Below, in pieces: positions 27,419 to 37,250 of a stretch of DNA of 64,000 bases. The notes beneath the pieces were generated by a model, which was not told the origin of the DNA, made no database searches, and worked only from the letters and a program-made list of their open reading frames with translations. Source of the stretch: Glaciecola sp. HTCC2999 (lineage in GTDB: Bacteria; Pseudomonadota; Gammaproteobacteria; Enterobacterales; Alteromonadaceae); NCBI RefSeq assembly GCF_000155775.1, contig NZ_DS989812.1:312008-376007 (forward strand). The letters run 5' to 3'. How positions within the stretch are numbered: the stretch's first letter is position 1; every line of letters begins with the position of its first letter. The translations under genes and the position numbers were made by a program.

Positions 27419-28837
27419 ATGAAACCTATTATTCTGGCGGGTGGTTCAGGTAGTCGTCTTTGGCCAAAGTCACGCGTTGCCATGCCCAAACAATTTTTAT
27501 CTCTAACCTCTAGCGATTCTATGTTACAAGATACCGTTAAGCGTTTAGCTGGTTCAGGTACCTCAGACCCGCTAATTATCTGCAATGAAGCACATCGATT
27601 TTTGGTCGCAGAACAATTACGTCAACAAAACTTAGCATACTCGGGGATCTTGCTTGAACCAGTTAGCCGTAATACTGCACCTGCTATCGCTTTGGCTGCG
27701 CTCAAGGCCATTGAAAATGACGATGATCCTATATTACTTATTTTGCCCGCTGATCATTTCATTCAAGATCATGCAAAATTTCATATTGCACTTGAGCAGG
27801 CAAAACACTTAGCTCAACAAGATAAATTAGTCACATTTGGTATAACACCAGACATACCACATAGTGGTTATGGCTACATAAAAAGAGGCTCATCATTAAC
27901 TGAGCATAGCCAAAATGTTGGATTTGAGATTTCTGAGTTCGTAGAAAAACCAGACTTGGTTACCGCCGAAGCTTATGTCTCTTCAGGTGATTACTTTTGG
28001 AATTCAGGGATATTCATGTTTAAGGCGAGCGTTTATTTACAATCACTTGCGCAATATGCCCCAACAATTTTATCTGTTTGCAAACAAGCATTATCAAGAC
28101 AATCTCAAGATATGGATTTTACTCGAATTGATACCGATATATTTGCTAGCTGTCCTGATAATTCAATTGATTATGCGGTAATGGAACATACACAAGATGC
28201 AGTAGTGATCCCATTAAATACTCACTGGACAGATGTTGGTAGTTGGTCATCATTATGGGAAATAACGGAAAAAGACGCATTGGGGAATGCCTGTATAGGT
28301 GATGTGATGTTGCATAACACGACCAACAGTTATATTAATGCGGAAGGAAAGCTTGTGAGTGTGATTGGTCTTGATAATGTTGTGGTTGTAGAGACAAAAG
28401 ATGCGGTGATGGTGGCAGACAAAGATAAAGTTCAAGATATTAAACACGTTGTCAATGCGCTCAAAGCACAAAGACGGTCTGAATATGTATTCCACCGTGA
28501 AGTATTTCGACCGTGGGGGAGTTATGATGCTATTGATAGTGGTGAACGATTCCAGGTAAAACGTATACGAGTTAAGCCTGGGGAAAAACTATCATTACAA
28601 ATGCATCATCATCGCGCGGAACATTGGATTGTGGTGACAGGTACAGCCCAGGTTACCATTGGTGAACAGACCCAAATAATTTCTGAAAATGAATCTACTT
28701 ACATCCCAATTGGAGCAGTTCATTGCTTAGAAAACCCTGGCAGTATCACATTAGAATTAATTGAAGTTCAATCAGGTAGTTACTTAGGTGAGGACGATAT
28801 TGTCAGATTCTCGGATAGGTATGGTCGTTGTGATTGA
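27419..28837 (+). CDS. Mannose-1-phosphate guanylyltransferase / mannose-6-phosphate isomerase
   Basis: This bifunctional-type enzyme makes GDP-mannose for exopolysaccharide or O-antigen and may also supply mannose-6-phosphate. The N-terminal ILAGGSGSRLWPKSR is the nucleotidyltransferase signature with the pyrophosphorylase FVEKPD further on. The C-terminal cupin domain carries RPWGSYDAIDSGERFQVKRI, KPGEKLSLQMHHHRAEHW and YIPIGAVHCLENPG, the type II isomerase zinc region. The 472-residue length fits ManC/AlgA/CpsB. No sugar pathway neighbours are next to it, so the end product is open. Confidence 0.93.
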   Translation: MKPIILAGGSGSRLWPKSRVAMPKQFLSLTSSDSMLQDTVKRLAGSGTSDPLIICNEAHRFLVAEQLRQQNLAYSGILLEPVSRNTAPAIALAALKAIENDDDPILLILPADHFIQDHAKFHIALEQAKHLAQQDKLVTFGITPDIPHSGYGYIKRGSSLTEHSQNVGFEISEFVEKPDLVTAEAYVSSGDYFWNSGIFMFKASVYLQSLAQYAPTILSVCKQALSRQSQDMDFTRIDTDIFASCPDNSIDYAVMEHTQDAVVIPLNTHWTDVGSWSSLWEITEKDALGNACIGDVMLHNTTNSYINAEGKLVSVIGLDNVVVVETKDAVMVADKDKVQDIKHVVNALKAQRRSEYVFHREVFRPWGSYDAIDSGERFQVKRIRVKPGEKLSLQMHHHRAEHWIVVTGTAQVTIGEQTQIISENESTYIPIGAVHCLENPGSITLELIEVQSGSYLGEDDIVRFSDRYGRCD

Positions 28838-28839
28838 AT

Positions 28840-29265
28840 TTAATGTTTTAATATCATCATCATGTGCGTAAAAATAACTACTGAAGTTAATATTAAACGC
28901 ATTTTTGTATAATGAATAACCATATCTTTAGGTAAAGAGAGGTAGTACTTATCATACATTAGTATGAGTAAATAGCTCACTGACAAAACAAATAGTGTGA
29001 TTTTTTGATTAAATATTAATAATGCGACCCATCCAATAATGCTGGGTAACATTGCGACATAAACTTGATGACCATTTTTGGGCTCTGTTAACGCCTGATA
29101 CCAATGCACTCCTCCAAAAAAAGATAAAATAATGGCTGAATATTGAACAAAGGCCATAGACGCTTGAACTGTATTGAGTATGGTTAACTCTAAAACAGTA
29201 TGTATCATGAGTGAAATAAAAGGTATTAATCCAAGATAACCTAAAATTGTAGCTTGTTTGGGCAT
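28840..29265 (-). CDS. DUF3429 family membrane protein
   Basis: This 141-residue protein has about four hydrophobic segments. YSAIILSFFGGVHWYQAL is the characteristic DUF3429 stretch, and AMLPSIIGWVALL follows. The function is unknown. It is convergent with the guanylyltransferase gene, two bases from its stop codon. It lies downstream of gltA on the same strand, but the gltA terminator stands between, so separate transcription is likely. Confidence 0.8.
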   Translation of the reverse strand: MPKQATILGYLGLIPFISLMIHTVLELTILNTVQASMAFVQYSAIILSFFGGVHWYQALTEPKNGHQVYVAMLPSIIGWVALLIFNQKITLFVLSVSYLLILMYDKYYLSLPKDMVIHYTKMRLILTSVVIFTHMMMILKH

Positions 29266-29302
29266 AATTTATTCCAATTAAAGTCTATGTTTGTTTTGAC
29301 CA

Positions 29303-29330
29303 ATAAAAAAAGCACCATAAGGTGCTTTTC
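29303..29330 (-). terminator. Rho-independent terminator after gltA
   Basis: On the minus strand, AAAAGCACC and GGTGCTTTT pair around a four-base loop and are followed by a T-run. It stands 18 bases beyond the gltA stop. Confidence 0.85.
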
Positions 29331-29347
29331 CACAAATTTCAATCTAA

Positions 29348-30628
29348 TTACTTTTGAATAGGTGTATATGGACGCTCTGTTTCACCTGTGTAAAGTTGAC
29401 GAGGGCGACCAATTTTTTGACCTGGCTGACTCATCATCTCATGCCAATGTGAAATCCAACCAACTGTTCTTGCTAATGCAAAGATACAAGTAAACATATT
29501 AGTAGGAATACCAATTGCTTTTAATACAATACCTGAATAGAAATCAACGTTAGGGAAGAGTTTCTTCTCTGCAAAATACGGGTCAGAAAGTGCAATACGT
29601 TCTAATTCCATAGCGACGTCTAATAATGGATCGTCTAATTGCAATTCTTGTAACACCTCATGGCAACTTTCACGCATGACTTTTGCACGTGGATCAATGT
29701 TTTTGTAAACGCGATGTCCAAAACCCATTAAACGGAATGGGTCAGATTTATCTTTAGCTCGAGCGATAAATTCTGGAATACGATCAACGGTGCCAATTTC
29801 TTCAAGCATATTTAAACATGCTTCGTTAGCTCCACCGTGAGCAGGTCCCCACAATGAAGCAACACCTGCTGCGATACATGCATATGGGTTTGCGCCTGAT
29901 GAACCTGCTAAACGCACAGTTGAAGTTGATGCATTTTGTTCGTGGTCTGCGTGGAGAATAAATATACGATCCATTGCACGCTCTACAGCAGCACTGATCT
30001 GATAATCTTCAGATGGAACAGAGAACATCATATTTAAGAAGTTACCCGCATAAGACAAGTCGTTTTTTGGATAAACAAATGGCTGACCTATACTGTATTT
30101 ATACGCCATCGCGATAAGTGTCGGCATTTTAGCAATTAGACGATGTGCAGAACGAACACGTGCTTGTGGGTCAGAAACATCTAGATCACTGTGGTAGAAA
30201 GAAGATAACGCACCAACTGTTCCACACAACATTGCCATTGGGTGAGAGTCATTTCTGAATCCTTGGAAAAACATGTTTATTTGTTCATGAACCAAAGTGT
30301 GATTGGTAATGGTATTTTTGAATTCTGCATACTGTTCTGCTGTCGGCTGATCACCGTGTAACAACATATAACACACTTCTAAATAATCAGAATTTTGTGC
30401 TAATTCTCCGATGGGGAAACCGCGGTGTAATAAAACACCTTCTGCGCCATCAATGTAAGTGATTGAAGATTCACAAGAACCTGTGGCCATAAATCCTGGA
30501 TCGTAAGTAAAATAACCAGTTGAGCCTAATGTGCGAACATCTATTACATCTTGTCCCGCTGTACCCTTTAGAATGGGAAGCTCGACTTCCTTATTATCAA
30601 CCTTAAGAATGGCTTTATTATCCGCCAT
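29348..30628 (-). CDS. gltA: Citrate synthase (type II)
   Basis: GltA condenses oxaloacetate and acetyl-CoA at the entry of the TCA cycle. The 426-residue protein is of the hexameric gammaproteobacterial type. Catalytic regions include the His in [24 protein letters not shown] with the second His, and [15 protein letters not shown] with its third region; the Asp of NVDFYSG completes the triad. AGGAGA precedes the ATG by about seven bases. It is divergent from sdhCDAB across a 430-base region, as in E. coli. Confidence 0.97.
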   Translation of the reverse strand: MADNKAILKVDNKEVELPILKGTAGQDVIDVRTLGSTGYFTYDPGFMATGSCESSITYIDGAEGVLLHRGFPIGELAQNSDYLEVCYMLLHGDQPTAEQYAEFKNTITNHTLVHEQINMFFQGFRNDSHPMAMLCGTVGALSSFYHSDLDVSDPQARVRSAHRLIAKMPTLIAMAYKYSIGQPFVYPKNDLSYAGNFLNMMFSVPSEDYQISAAVERAMDRIFILHADHEQNASTSTVRLAGSSGANPYACIAAGVASLWGPAHGGANEACLNMLEEIGTVDRIPEFIARAKDKSDPFRLMGFGHRVYKNIDPRAKVMRESCHEVLQELQLDDPLLDVAMELERIALSDPYFAEKKLFPNVDFYSGIVLKAIGIPTNMFTCIFALARTVGWISHWHEMMSQPGQKIGRPRQLYTGETERPYTPIQK

Positions 30629-31058
30629 AAGTGTATCTCCTCATTTTTCATAGATGCAATTATATGCAATATGTAATTATTCGCATTTTAAAAACGGCCC
30701 ATAGTGTGACTTATATTTACCTTACAAGTCAATATTTAAGACAATTCCGTTTGTGTTTTTAACTATAACTTTTATGTATGGTGTATCTATTTATCAATTA
30801 TAAAGGGATGCACATAAAAAATTACTACTAATGTCTTAAATATCAACAAAGAATTGTAATTCTACTGCGTGCTATATATACTTCTCAGTGCTTTTTATAT
30901 AGGGAGTTTTCACTATATTTTAAGTTACAAAATATTCACAAAAAATTAACAAAGTGAGTGTTTTTATGAAGCAGTTATGTGTGATTGTTTTCATAAGTAA
31001 AATTAGTTTACAGCAGAACAGTTATAACCCTACGAATGAGAAAATAGGCTAACGTATT
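30629..31058. promoter_or_regulatory. gltA/sdhC divergent regulatory region
   Basis: This 430-base AT-rich gap must hold the gltA and sdhCDAB promoters. In E. coli the matching region is controlled by ArcA and Crp. No gene was recognised on either strand. One Crp-like motif is listed separately. Several A/T-runs (about 30920-30960) could be up-elements or nucleoid-protein sites, which is inference. Confidence 0.6.
30980..30995 (+). promoter_or_regulatory. Candidate Crp-like site upstream of sdhC
   Basis: TGTGATTGTTTTCATA has a perfect left half-site TGTGA, a six-base spacer and TCATA, one mismatch from TCACA. It lies about 64 bases before the sdhC start. A chance match is possible in AT-rich DNA. 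Confidence 0.3.
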
Positions 31059-31433
31059 GTGAAAAAGCAAAGACCAGTAAATTTGGATTTAAATACCATT
31101 AAATTCCCACCTTCTGCAATTTCGTCAATCTTACACCGAGTAACCGGCGTGGCGATGTTTTTTGCATTATTATTTGTGATTTGGGCTTGGGCGGTATCGC
31201 TTGGTTCAGAAGAAGGATTCAATAATGTGCAAATCATCATGGATGGTTTCTTAGGTAAATTTGTCGCAATTGGCACAGTATCAGCCTTAACTTATCATAT
31301 CCTTGGCGGAATTCGTCATGGCATCATGGATATGGGCTACTGGGAAGAATTAGAATCAGGAAATACCAGCGCAAACGTTGTGATTGGTATTTGGGTAGTA
31401 TTAACGGTTATTTTAGGGGTGGCATTGTGGTAA
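31059..31433 (+). CDS. sdhC: Succinate dehydrogenase cytochrome b556 subunit SdhC
   Basis: SdhC is one of two membrane anchors of complex II and helps bind heme b and ubiquinone. The 124-residue protein starts with GTG (MKKQRPVNLDLNTIKFPPSA). SILHRVTG is the quinone-site region, and the heme ligand His80 is in YHILGGIRHGIMDMGYWEE. Three membrane segments are seen. Its stop overlaps the sdhD start. Confidence 0.96.
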   Translation: MKKQRPVNLDLNTIKFPPSAISSILHRVTGVAMFFALLFVIWAWAVSLGSEEGFNNVQIIMDGFLGKFVAIGTVSALTYHILGGIRHGIMDMGYWEELESGNTSANVVIGIWVVLTVILGVALW

Positions 31434-31774
31434 CAAATCAAGCATCCATTAAACGTAATGGCATTCAGGATTGGGTATCATTACGTGCAACAGCATTGAT
31501 TATTGCGCTGTATTCATTTTACCTAGCGTTTGTATTCATTACTACTGATATCAGTAGTTTTGCAATTTGGCAGGGTATATTTGCCAGTTTATTTATGAAA
31601 GTATTTACGTTTGCTGCATTAGTGTCAATTATGCTCCACGTGCGCATCGGTTTATGGCAAGTACTGACCGACTACATTAAACCAACAGGTTTACGTGCCG
31701 GTATTCAATATGTACTTAACTTAATCGCCTTTGCTTATGTAGCAGTGGGCTTGTTCGTATTGTGGGGAGTGTAA
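31427..31774 (+). CDS. sdhD: Succinate dehydrogenase membrane anchor SdhD
   Basis: SdhD is the second membrane anchor of complex II. The open frame extends upstream to 31391, but the GTG at 31427 gives a 115-residue protein (MVTNQASIKRNGIQDW) equal in length to E. coli SdhD, so I use that. It overlaps sdhC by seven bases. The heme and quinone region is SIMLHVRIGLWQVLTDY, with the conserved Asp-Tyr. Three membrane segments are present. Confidence 0.94.
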   Translation: MVTNQASIKRNGIQDWVSLRATALIIALYSFYLAFVFITTDISSFAIWQGIFASLFMKVFTFAALVSIMLHVRIGLWQVLTDYIKPTGLRAGIQYVLNLIAFAYVAVGLFVLWGV

Positions 31775-31780
31775 TTTAAT

Positions 31781-33553
31781 ATGAGTATTCCAGTTCATGA
31801 GTTTGACGCAGTAGTGATTGGTGCAGGTGGTGCAGGTATGCGCGCCGCTTTACAAATCTCAGAATCAGGTAAAACCTGTGCGTTATTATCCAAAGTATTT
31901 CCAACCCGTTCTCACACAGTGTCTGCGCAAGGTGGTATTACCGTAGCCTTAGGTAATTCGCACGAAGATAATTGGGAATGGCATATGTATGACACCGTTA
32001 AAGGTTCTGATTATATCGGTGACCAAGACGCGATTGAGTACATGTGTAAAACTGGCCCAGAAGCCATTATTGAAATGGAAAATATGGGTTTACCTTTCTC
32101 TCGTACAGAAGAAGGTAAAGTTTATCAGCGTCCTTTCGGTGGTCAATCTAAGAATTTTGGCGGTGAGCAAGCTGCTCGAACTGCCGCTGCTGCTGACCGT
32201 ACGGGTCATGCACTATTACATTTGCTTTATCAGCAAAACGTAAAAAACAAAACAAAAGTGTTTTCAGAGTGGTATGCACTTGATTTAGTGAAAAACCAAG
32301 ACGGCGATGTAGTGGGTTGTACTGCAATCGATATCGAGTCTGGTGAGGTCGTTTACTTTAAATCTAAAGCGGTAGTTTTAGCTACTGGTGGTGCTGGACG
32401 TATTTACGCTTCTACTACTAACGCACACATTAATACTGGTGACGGTGTTGGTATGGCGTTACGTGCAGGCGTACCATTACAAGATATGGAAATGTGGCAA
32501 TTCCACCCAACTGGCATCGCTGGTGCAGGTACACTGGTAACTGAAGGTTGCCGTGGTGAAGGTGGTTACCTATTGAACAAAGATGGCGAACGTTTCATGG
32601 AACGTTATGCTCCTAACGCTAAAGACTTAGCGGGTCGTGACGTTGTTGCTCGTTCAATGATGACTGAAATCCGTGAAGGCCGAGGTTGTGATGGTCCTTG
32701 GGGTCCTCATATTAAGTTGAAACTTGATCACTTAGGTAAAGAAGTACTTGAATCACGTTTACCTGGTATTCTTGAATTATCGAGAACCTTTGCCCACGTT
32801 GATCCGGTCAAAGAACCTATCCCAGTTATTCCAACATGTCACTATATGATGGGTGGTATTCCGACGAACGTTGATGGTCAGGTCATTACAATTGACGCGA
32901 ATGGTACTGAATCTAAAGTGAATGGTTTATTTGCTTGTGGTGAGATTGCTTGTGTATCTGTACATGGTGCAAACCGCTTAGGTGGTAACTCATTACTTGA
33001 TTTAGTAGTATTTGGTCGTGCAACAGGTTTACATTTAGGTGATAAACTAAGTGAAACTGATTCTGCGCGTGAAGCGTCTTCTGATGATGTTGATGCAGCG
33101 TTAGCTCGTTTCAATCGTTGGGAAAATAGCGCAGTAGGTAAGGGCGAAGATCCTGTCCAAATTAAGAAAGACATGCAAACATGCATGCAATTAAACTTCT
33201 CGGTATTCCGTGAAGGTGACTCAATGGCCGAAGGTCTAAAAGAGTTAGCAGAAATCCGTGAACGTCTCCAGAATGCAAGACTGGATGACAAGTCGTCTGA
33301 CTTTAACACTCAACGTATTGAATGTTTAGAATTAGATAACTTAATGGAAACCGCGTACAGCACTGCAGTTGCAGCGAACTTCAGAACAGAAAGTCGTGGT
33401 GCTCACAGCCGCTTCGATTTCCCAGAGCGTGATGATGATAACTGGTTATGCCACAGCATCTATCTGCCTGAGTCTGAATCTATGCTTAAACGTGACGTTA
33501 ATATGACGCCTAATCTGCGTGAAGCATTCCCGCCGAAAGCACGTACATATTAA
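31781..33553 (+). CDS. sdhA: Succinate dehydrogenase flavoprotein SdhA
   Basis: SdhA is the FAD-containing catalytic subunit that oxidises succinate to fumarate on the cytosolic face. The N-terminal dinucleotide motif [14 protein letters not shown], the flavinylated His region [11 protein letters not shown], the active-site HPTGIAGAG, and [14 protein letters not shown] are present. The 590-residue length matches the family. It starts six bases after sdhD and stops 12 bases before sdhB. Confidence 0.98.
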   Translation: MSIPVHEFDAVVIGAGGAGMRAALQISESGKTCALLSKVFPTRSHTVSAQGGITVALGNSHEDNWEWHMYDTVKGSDYIGDQDAIEYMCKTGPEAIIEMENMGLPFSRTEEGKVYQRPFGGQSKNFGGEQAARTAAAADRTGHALLHLLYQQNVKNKTKVFSEWYALDLVKNQDGDVVGCTAIDIESGEVVYFKSKAVVLATGGAGRIYASTTNAHINTGDGVGMALRAGVPLQDMEMWQFHPTGIAGAGTLVTEGCRGEGGYLLNKDGERFMERYAPNAKDLAGRDVVARSMMTEIREGRGCDGPWGPHIKLKLDHLGKEVLESRLPGILELSRTFAHVDPVKEPIPVIPTCHYMMGGIPTNVDGQVITIDANGTESKVNGLFACGEIACVSVHGANRLGGNSLLDLVVFGRATGLHLGDKLSETDSAREASSDDVDAALARFNRWENSAVGKGEDPVQIKKDMQTCMQLNFSVFREGDSMAEGLKELAEIRERLQNARLDDKSSDFNTQRIECLELDNLMETAYSTAVAANFRTESRGAHSRFDFPERDDDNWLCHSIYLPESESMLKRDVNMTPNLREAFPPKARTY

Positions 33554-33565
33554 GGAGAGACTATA

Positions 33566-34276
33566 ATGCAACTTAATTTTTCTATATATCGCTACAACCC
33601 TGATATTGATGATGCTCCGCGTATGCAAGAGTACTCGTTAGAGGTTGAAGAAGGCCAGGACATGATGGTGCTTGATGCATTGATTGCCTTGAAAGAGACA
33701 GATCCTACATTATCTTTCCGTCGTTCATGTCGTGAAGGAGTATGTGGTTCAGATGGTATGAACATGAATGGTAAAAATGGCCTAGCATGTATCACACCAT
33801 TATCAGCACTAGGCAAAGGTAAAATTGTGGTTCGTCCATTACCTGGCTTACCTGTTGTGCGTGATTTAGTCGTTGATATGACGCAATTCTATACTCAATA
33901 TGAGAAGATCAAGCCATTCTTAATTAACGATGACAAACAGCCACCATCACGTGAGCACATTCAAATGCCTGAAGAACGTGCGAAGCTGGATGGTTTATAT
34001 GAGTGTATTTTATGTGCATGTTGTTCAACTTCATGCCCATCATTCTGGTGGAATCCTGATAAATTTATCGGTCCTGCTGGTTTGTTACACGCGTATCGTT
34101 TCTTAATTGATAGTCGTGATACTGCGACTGATGAGCGTTTAAATGACTTAGACGATGCATTTAGTGTATTCCGTTGTCACGGGATCATGAATTGTGTCAG
34201 TGTATGTCCAAAAGGTTTAAACCCGACCAAAGCAATCGGTCAGATTAAATCGATGCTCTTACAACGAGCTGTTTAG
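33566..34276 (+). CDS. sdhB: Succinate dehydrogenase iron-sulfur subunit SdhB
   Basis: SdhB carries electrons from FAD to quinone. It has the 2Fe-2S motif CREGVCGSDGMNMNG with the later Cys, the 4Fe-4S motif CILCACCSTSC, and the 3Fe-4S motif CHGIMNCVSVCPKGLNP. Length 236 is normal. AAGGAGAG precedes the ATG. Two hairpins follow the gene, the second a good terminator. Confidence 0.98.
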   Translation: MQLNFSIYRYNPDIDDAPRMQEYSLEVEEGQDMMVLDALIALKETDPTLSFRRSCREGVCGSDGMNMNGKNGLACITPLSALGKGKIVVRPLPGLPVVRDLVVDMTQFYTQYEKIKPFLINDDKQPPSREHIQMPEERAKLDGLYECILCACCSTSCPSFWWNPDKFIGPAGLLHAYRFLIDSRDTATDERLNDLDDAFSVFRCHGIMNCVSVCPKGLNPTKAIGQIKSMLLQRAV

Positions 34277-34315
34277 TTGTTTTAGGCGAGGGAACTCGCC
34301 TATGAATTGAATACT

Positions 34316-34349
34316 AAATAGCTGTCTTGTATAAGACGGCTATTTTTTT
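34316..34349 (+). terminator. Terminator between sdhB and sucA
   Basis: A 13-base stem (AAATAGCTGTCTT with AAGACGGCTATTT, one T-G pair) and a four-base loop are followed by Ts. A first, T-less hairpin (TAGGCGAG/CTCGCCTA, 34283-34302) lies just upstream. Together they should reduce read-through from sdhB to sucA. Confidence 0.82.
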
Positions 34350-34362
34350 GAGTAAATACACA

Positions 34363-34406
34363 ATGAGTTCAATGATGAACTCATACTATTAATACTGTTA
34401 TAACAG
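34363..34406. promoter_or_regulatory. Two perfect palindromes upstream of sucA
   Basis: ATGAGTTCA and TGAACTCAT form a perfect nine-base inverted repeat with spacer ATGA (34363-34384). Ten bases on, CTGTTATAACAG (34395-34406) is a perfect 12-base palindrome ending nine bases before the sucA ATG. Their place suggests operators or an mRNA structure masking the ribosome site; no T-run follows either. The protein that would bind is not known. Confidence 0.45.
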
Positions 34407-34415
34407 GGCACAATA

Positions 34416-37241
34416 ATGCAAGATAGCGCAATGAAAGCATGGTGGGATTCATCTCACATGGCTGGTGCGAATGCGGCATACGTCGAGGAGTTGTATGAAG
34501 CATATCTCGAGGACCCGCAAAGCGTTCCATCGACTTGGCAACAAGTTTTTGAAAATTTACCAAAAGTAGATGGTGTTGAACTTGATTCAAATCACACTCA
34601 AATTCGTGACCAATTCCGTAAATTAGCGGCGCTAGGTCCGATGGCGCGTGTTAGCTCTAATGCAGCCCCCGCTGTTGGTGCTGTTGGCGATGAGAAACAA
34701 GTTAAAGTATTGCAATTAATCAATGCTTTTCGATTCCGTGGTCATCAACATGCTAATTTGGATCCTTTGGGTCTATGGCAACAAGAGCGTGTCCGTGATT
34801 TAGAACTTTCTCATCATAACCTAACGGAAAAAGATTTTGATACTCAGTTCAATCTTGGTTCATATGCGTTAGGTAAAGATAAATTGCCACTAGGTGAATT
34901 ATTCAAATCTCTTAATCGTACATATTGTGGTTCTATCGGTGCTGAATACATGCACATTACTGATACTGAGCAGAAACGTTGGTTACAACAACGCATCGAA
35001 TCAGTTGAATCTAAACCTGTTATCACTCGCGAAGAAAAAATTAAAATCCTTAAAGGTCTTATCGCAGCAGATGGTATGGAAAAATACCTTGGCGCTAAGT
35101 TCCCTGGAGCGAAACGTTTCTCTCTAGAAGGGGGTGATAGTTTAGTCCCTATGCTGAAAGGCTTAATTAGCGAAGCGGGAAAAGCCGGTACAAAAGAAGT
35201 CGTTGTGGGTATGGCTCACCGTGGTCGCTTAAATGTACTCGTAAATGTATTGGGTAAAAACCCTTCGGTATTATTTGATGAATTTGCTGGTAAACATGAT
35301 GATTCTTTGGGTGCCGGTGATGTTAAATATCACGCAGGTTTCTCATCTGATTTTGCTACAGAAGGTGGTAATGTCCACTTAGCATTAGCGTTTAACCCTT
35401 CTCACTTAGAAATTGTTAATCCAGTAGTAATGGGTTCAGTACGCGCCCGTTTATCGCGCCGTGATTCTGAAGATGGTGCAAAAGTATTACCAATTACCAT
35501 TCATGGTGACTCAGCGATTGCTGGACAAGGCGTAGTACAAGAGACGTTTAACATGTCTCAAACACGTGGTTTTGCTGTTGGCGGTACCGTGCGTATCGTA
35601 GTCAATAACCAAGTAGGCTTTACTACGTCAAAAACAGAAGATACTCGTTCGACGCAATACTGTACTGATATTGCTAAAATGGTTCAGGCGCCTATTTTCC
35701 ATGTAAATGGTGATGATCCTGAAGCGGTGATGTTTGTGACTAAATTGGCACTAGACTACCGTAATAAATTTAAGCGTGATGTTGTTATCGATTTAGTATG
35801 TTATCGCCGTCATGGCCATAATGAAGCTGATGAGCCAAATGCGACTCAGCCATTAATGTATCAAAAAGTGAAAAAGCATCCTGTTCCTCGTCAAATTTAT
35901 GCTGATCAACTTACAGCAGAAGGTTCAATTGAAGCTCATGAAGTAGAAAAACTGATCACGGAGTATCGTGCTGCGCTTGATCATGGTGCTTGTGTGGTAG
36001 AAGAATGGCGCCCAATGACAGAACATTCTGTTGATTGGACTCCGTACATTGGTCATGATTGGACGGTTGATTATGATGCCTCTACTTCGGTTGAAAAGCT
36101 TAAGGAATTAGGTCAACGTTTAATTGATTTCCCAGAAGAACATAAGCTACAGTCGCGTGTAAATAAACTTTACCAAGACCGCAAGGCAATGGTTGAAGGT
36201 GAGCGTTTATTAGATTGGGGTATGGCTGAGAATTTAGCTTATGCTAATATCCTTGATCGTAAACATGATATCCGTATGACGGGTCAAGATTCAGGTCGTG
36301 GTACGTTCTTCCACAGACATGCTGTCTTACATAATCAAAGTGATGGCTCGACTTACATGCCATTACAAAACTTGAATGAAGACCAAGGTCAAATTGAGAT
36401 TTATGATTCAGTATTATCTGAAGAAGCGGTGTTAGCATTTGAGTATGGTTTTGCTACTGCAGAGCCTCGTACATTAACACTGTGGGAAGCACAGTTCGGT
36501 GATTTTGCTAATGGTGCTCAAGTTGTATTTGACCAATTCCTATGTTCAGGTGAAGCTAAGTGGGGCCGTTTATGTGGTCTAACAATGTTATTACCACACG
36601 GCTACGAAGGCCAAGGACCAGAGCACAGCTCTGCTCGTCTTGAGCGTTTCTTACAACTTTGTGCTGACCATAACTGGCAAATATGTGTACCATCAACACC
36701 GGCTCAGGTATACAACATGCTTGTGCGTCAAGTAGTACGTCCAATGCGTCGTCCTTTAGTAGTGATGTCACCTAAGTCATTATTGCGTCATCCTTTAGCC
36801 GTCTCTTCAATGGAAGAACTATCGACTGGCGTATTTAAAAATATCATCGGTGAAATTGATAACATTGATCCTAAAAAGGTGAAACGTGTTGTTATATGTT
36901 CAGGTAAAGTCTATTACGACCTACTTGAAAAACGCCGTGAAAACGAGCAAGACGATGTGGCAATTATTCGTATTGAACAGCTTTACCCATTCCCAATTGA
37001 TGAAATCAATGCTGAGCTTGCACAGTATCAGCATGTAACAGATTGGGTCTGGTGCCAAGAAGAGCCTATGAATCAAGGCGCTTGGTACTGTTCTCAACAT
37101 CGTTTTTATGCGTCAATCCCTCAAGGTGCGACACTTACTTATGCCGGTCGTGATGCGTCTGCCTCACCTGCGGTTGGCTATATTTCCGTCCATAATCAAC
37201 AACAAAAGCAGTTGGTTGATGACGCACTAACAATTAAATAA
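34416..37241 (+). CDS. sucA: 2-oxoglutarate dehydrogenase E1 component
   Basis: SucA is the thiamine-diphosphate-dependent decarboxylase of the 2-oxoglutarate dehydrogenase complex. The 941-residue protein begins like E. coli SucA (MQDSAMKAWWDSSHMAGAN). Active-site and cofactor stretches include GMAHRGRLNVLVNVLGK, HGDSAIAGQGVVQETFNMSQ and GDDPEAV with the magnesium-binding NNQVGFTT region. EEPMNQGAW and the C-terminal YAGRDASASPAVGY close it. sucB starts nine bases after its stop. Confidence 0.98.
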   Translation: MQDSAMKAWWDSSHMAGANAAYVEELYEAYLEDPQSVPSTWQQVFENLPKVDGVELDSNHTQIRDQFRKLAALGPMARVSSNAAPAVGAVGDEKQVKVLQLINAFRFRGHQHANLDPLGLWQQERVRDLELSHHNLTEKDFDTQFNLGSYALGKDKLPLGELFKSLNRTYCGSIGAEYMHITDTEQKRWLQQRIESVESKPVITREEKIKILKGLIAADGMEKYLGAKFPGAKRFSLEGGDSLVPMLKGLISEAGKAGTKEVVVGMAHRGRLNVLVNVLGKNPSVLFDEFAGKHDDSLGAGDVKYHAGFSSDFATEGGNVHLALAFNPSHLEIVNPVVMGSVRARLSRRDSEDGAKVLPITIHGDSAIAGQGVVQETFNMSQTRGFAVGGTVRIVVNNQVGFTTSKTEDTRSTQYCTDIAKMVQAPIFHVNGDDPEAVMFVTKLALDYRNKFKRDVVIDLVCYRRHGHNEADEPNATQPLMYQKVKKHPVPRQIYADQLTAEGSIEAHEVEKLITEYRAALDHGACVVEEWRPMTEHSVDWTPYIGHDWTVDYDASTSVEKLKELGQRLIDFPEEHKLQSRVNKLYQDRKAMVEGERLLDWGMAENLAYANILDRKHDIRMTGQDSGRGTFFHRHAVLHNQSDGSTYMPLQNLNEDQGQIEIYDSVLSEEAVLAFEYGFATAEPRTLTLWEAQFGDFANGAQVVFDQFLCSGEAKWGRLCGLTMLLPHGYEGQGPEHSSARLERFLQLCADHNWQICVPSTPAQVYNMLVRQVVRPMRRPLVVMSPKSLLRHPLAVSSMEELSTGVFKNIIGEIDNIDPKKVKRVVICSGKVYYDLLEKRRENEQDDVAIIRIEQLYPFPIDEINAELAQYQHVTDWVWCQEEPMNQGAWYCSQHRFYASIPQGATLTYAGRDASASPAVGYISVHNQQQKQLVDDALTIK

Positions 37242-37250
37242 GGATTTCTA

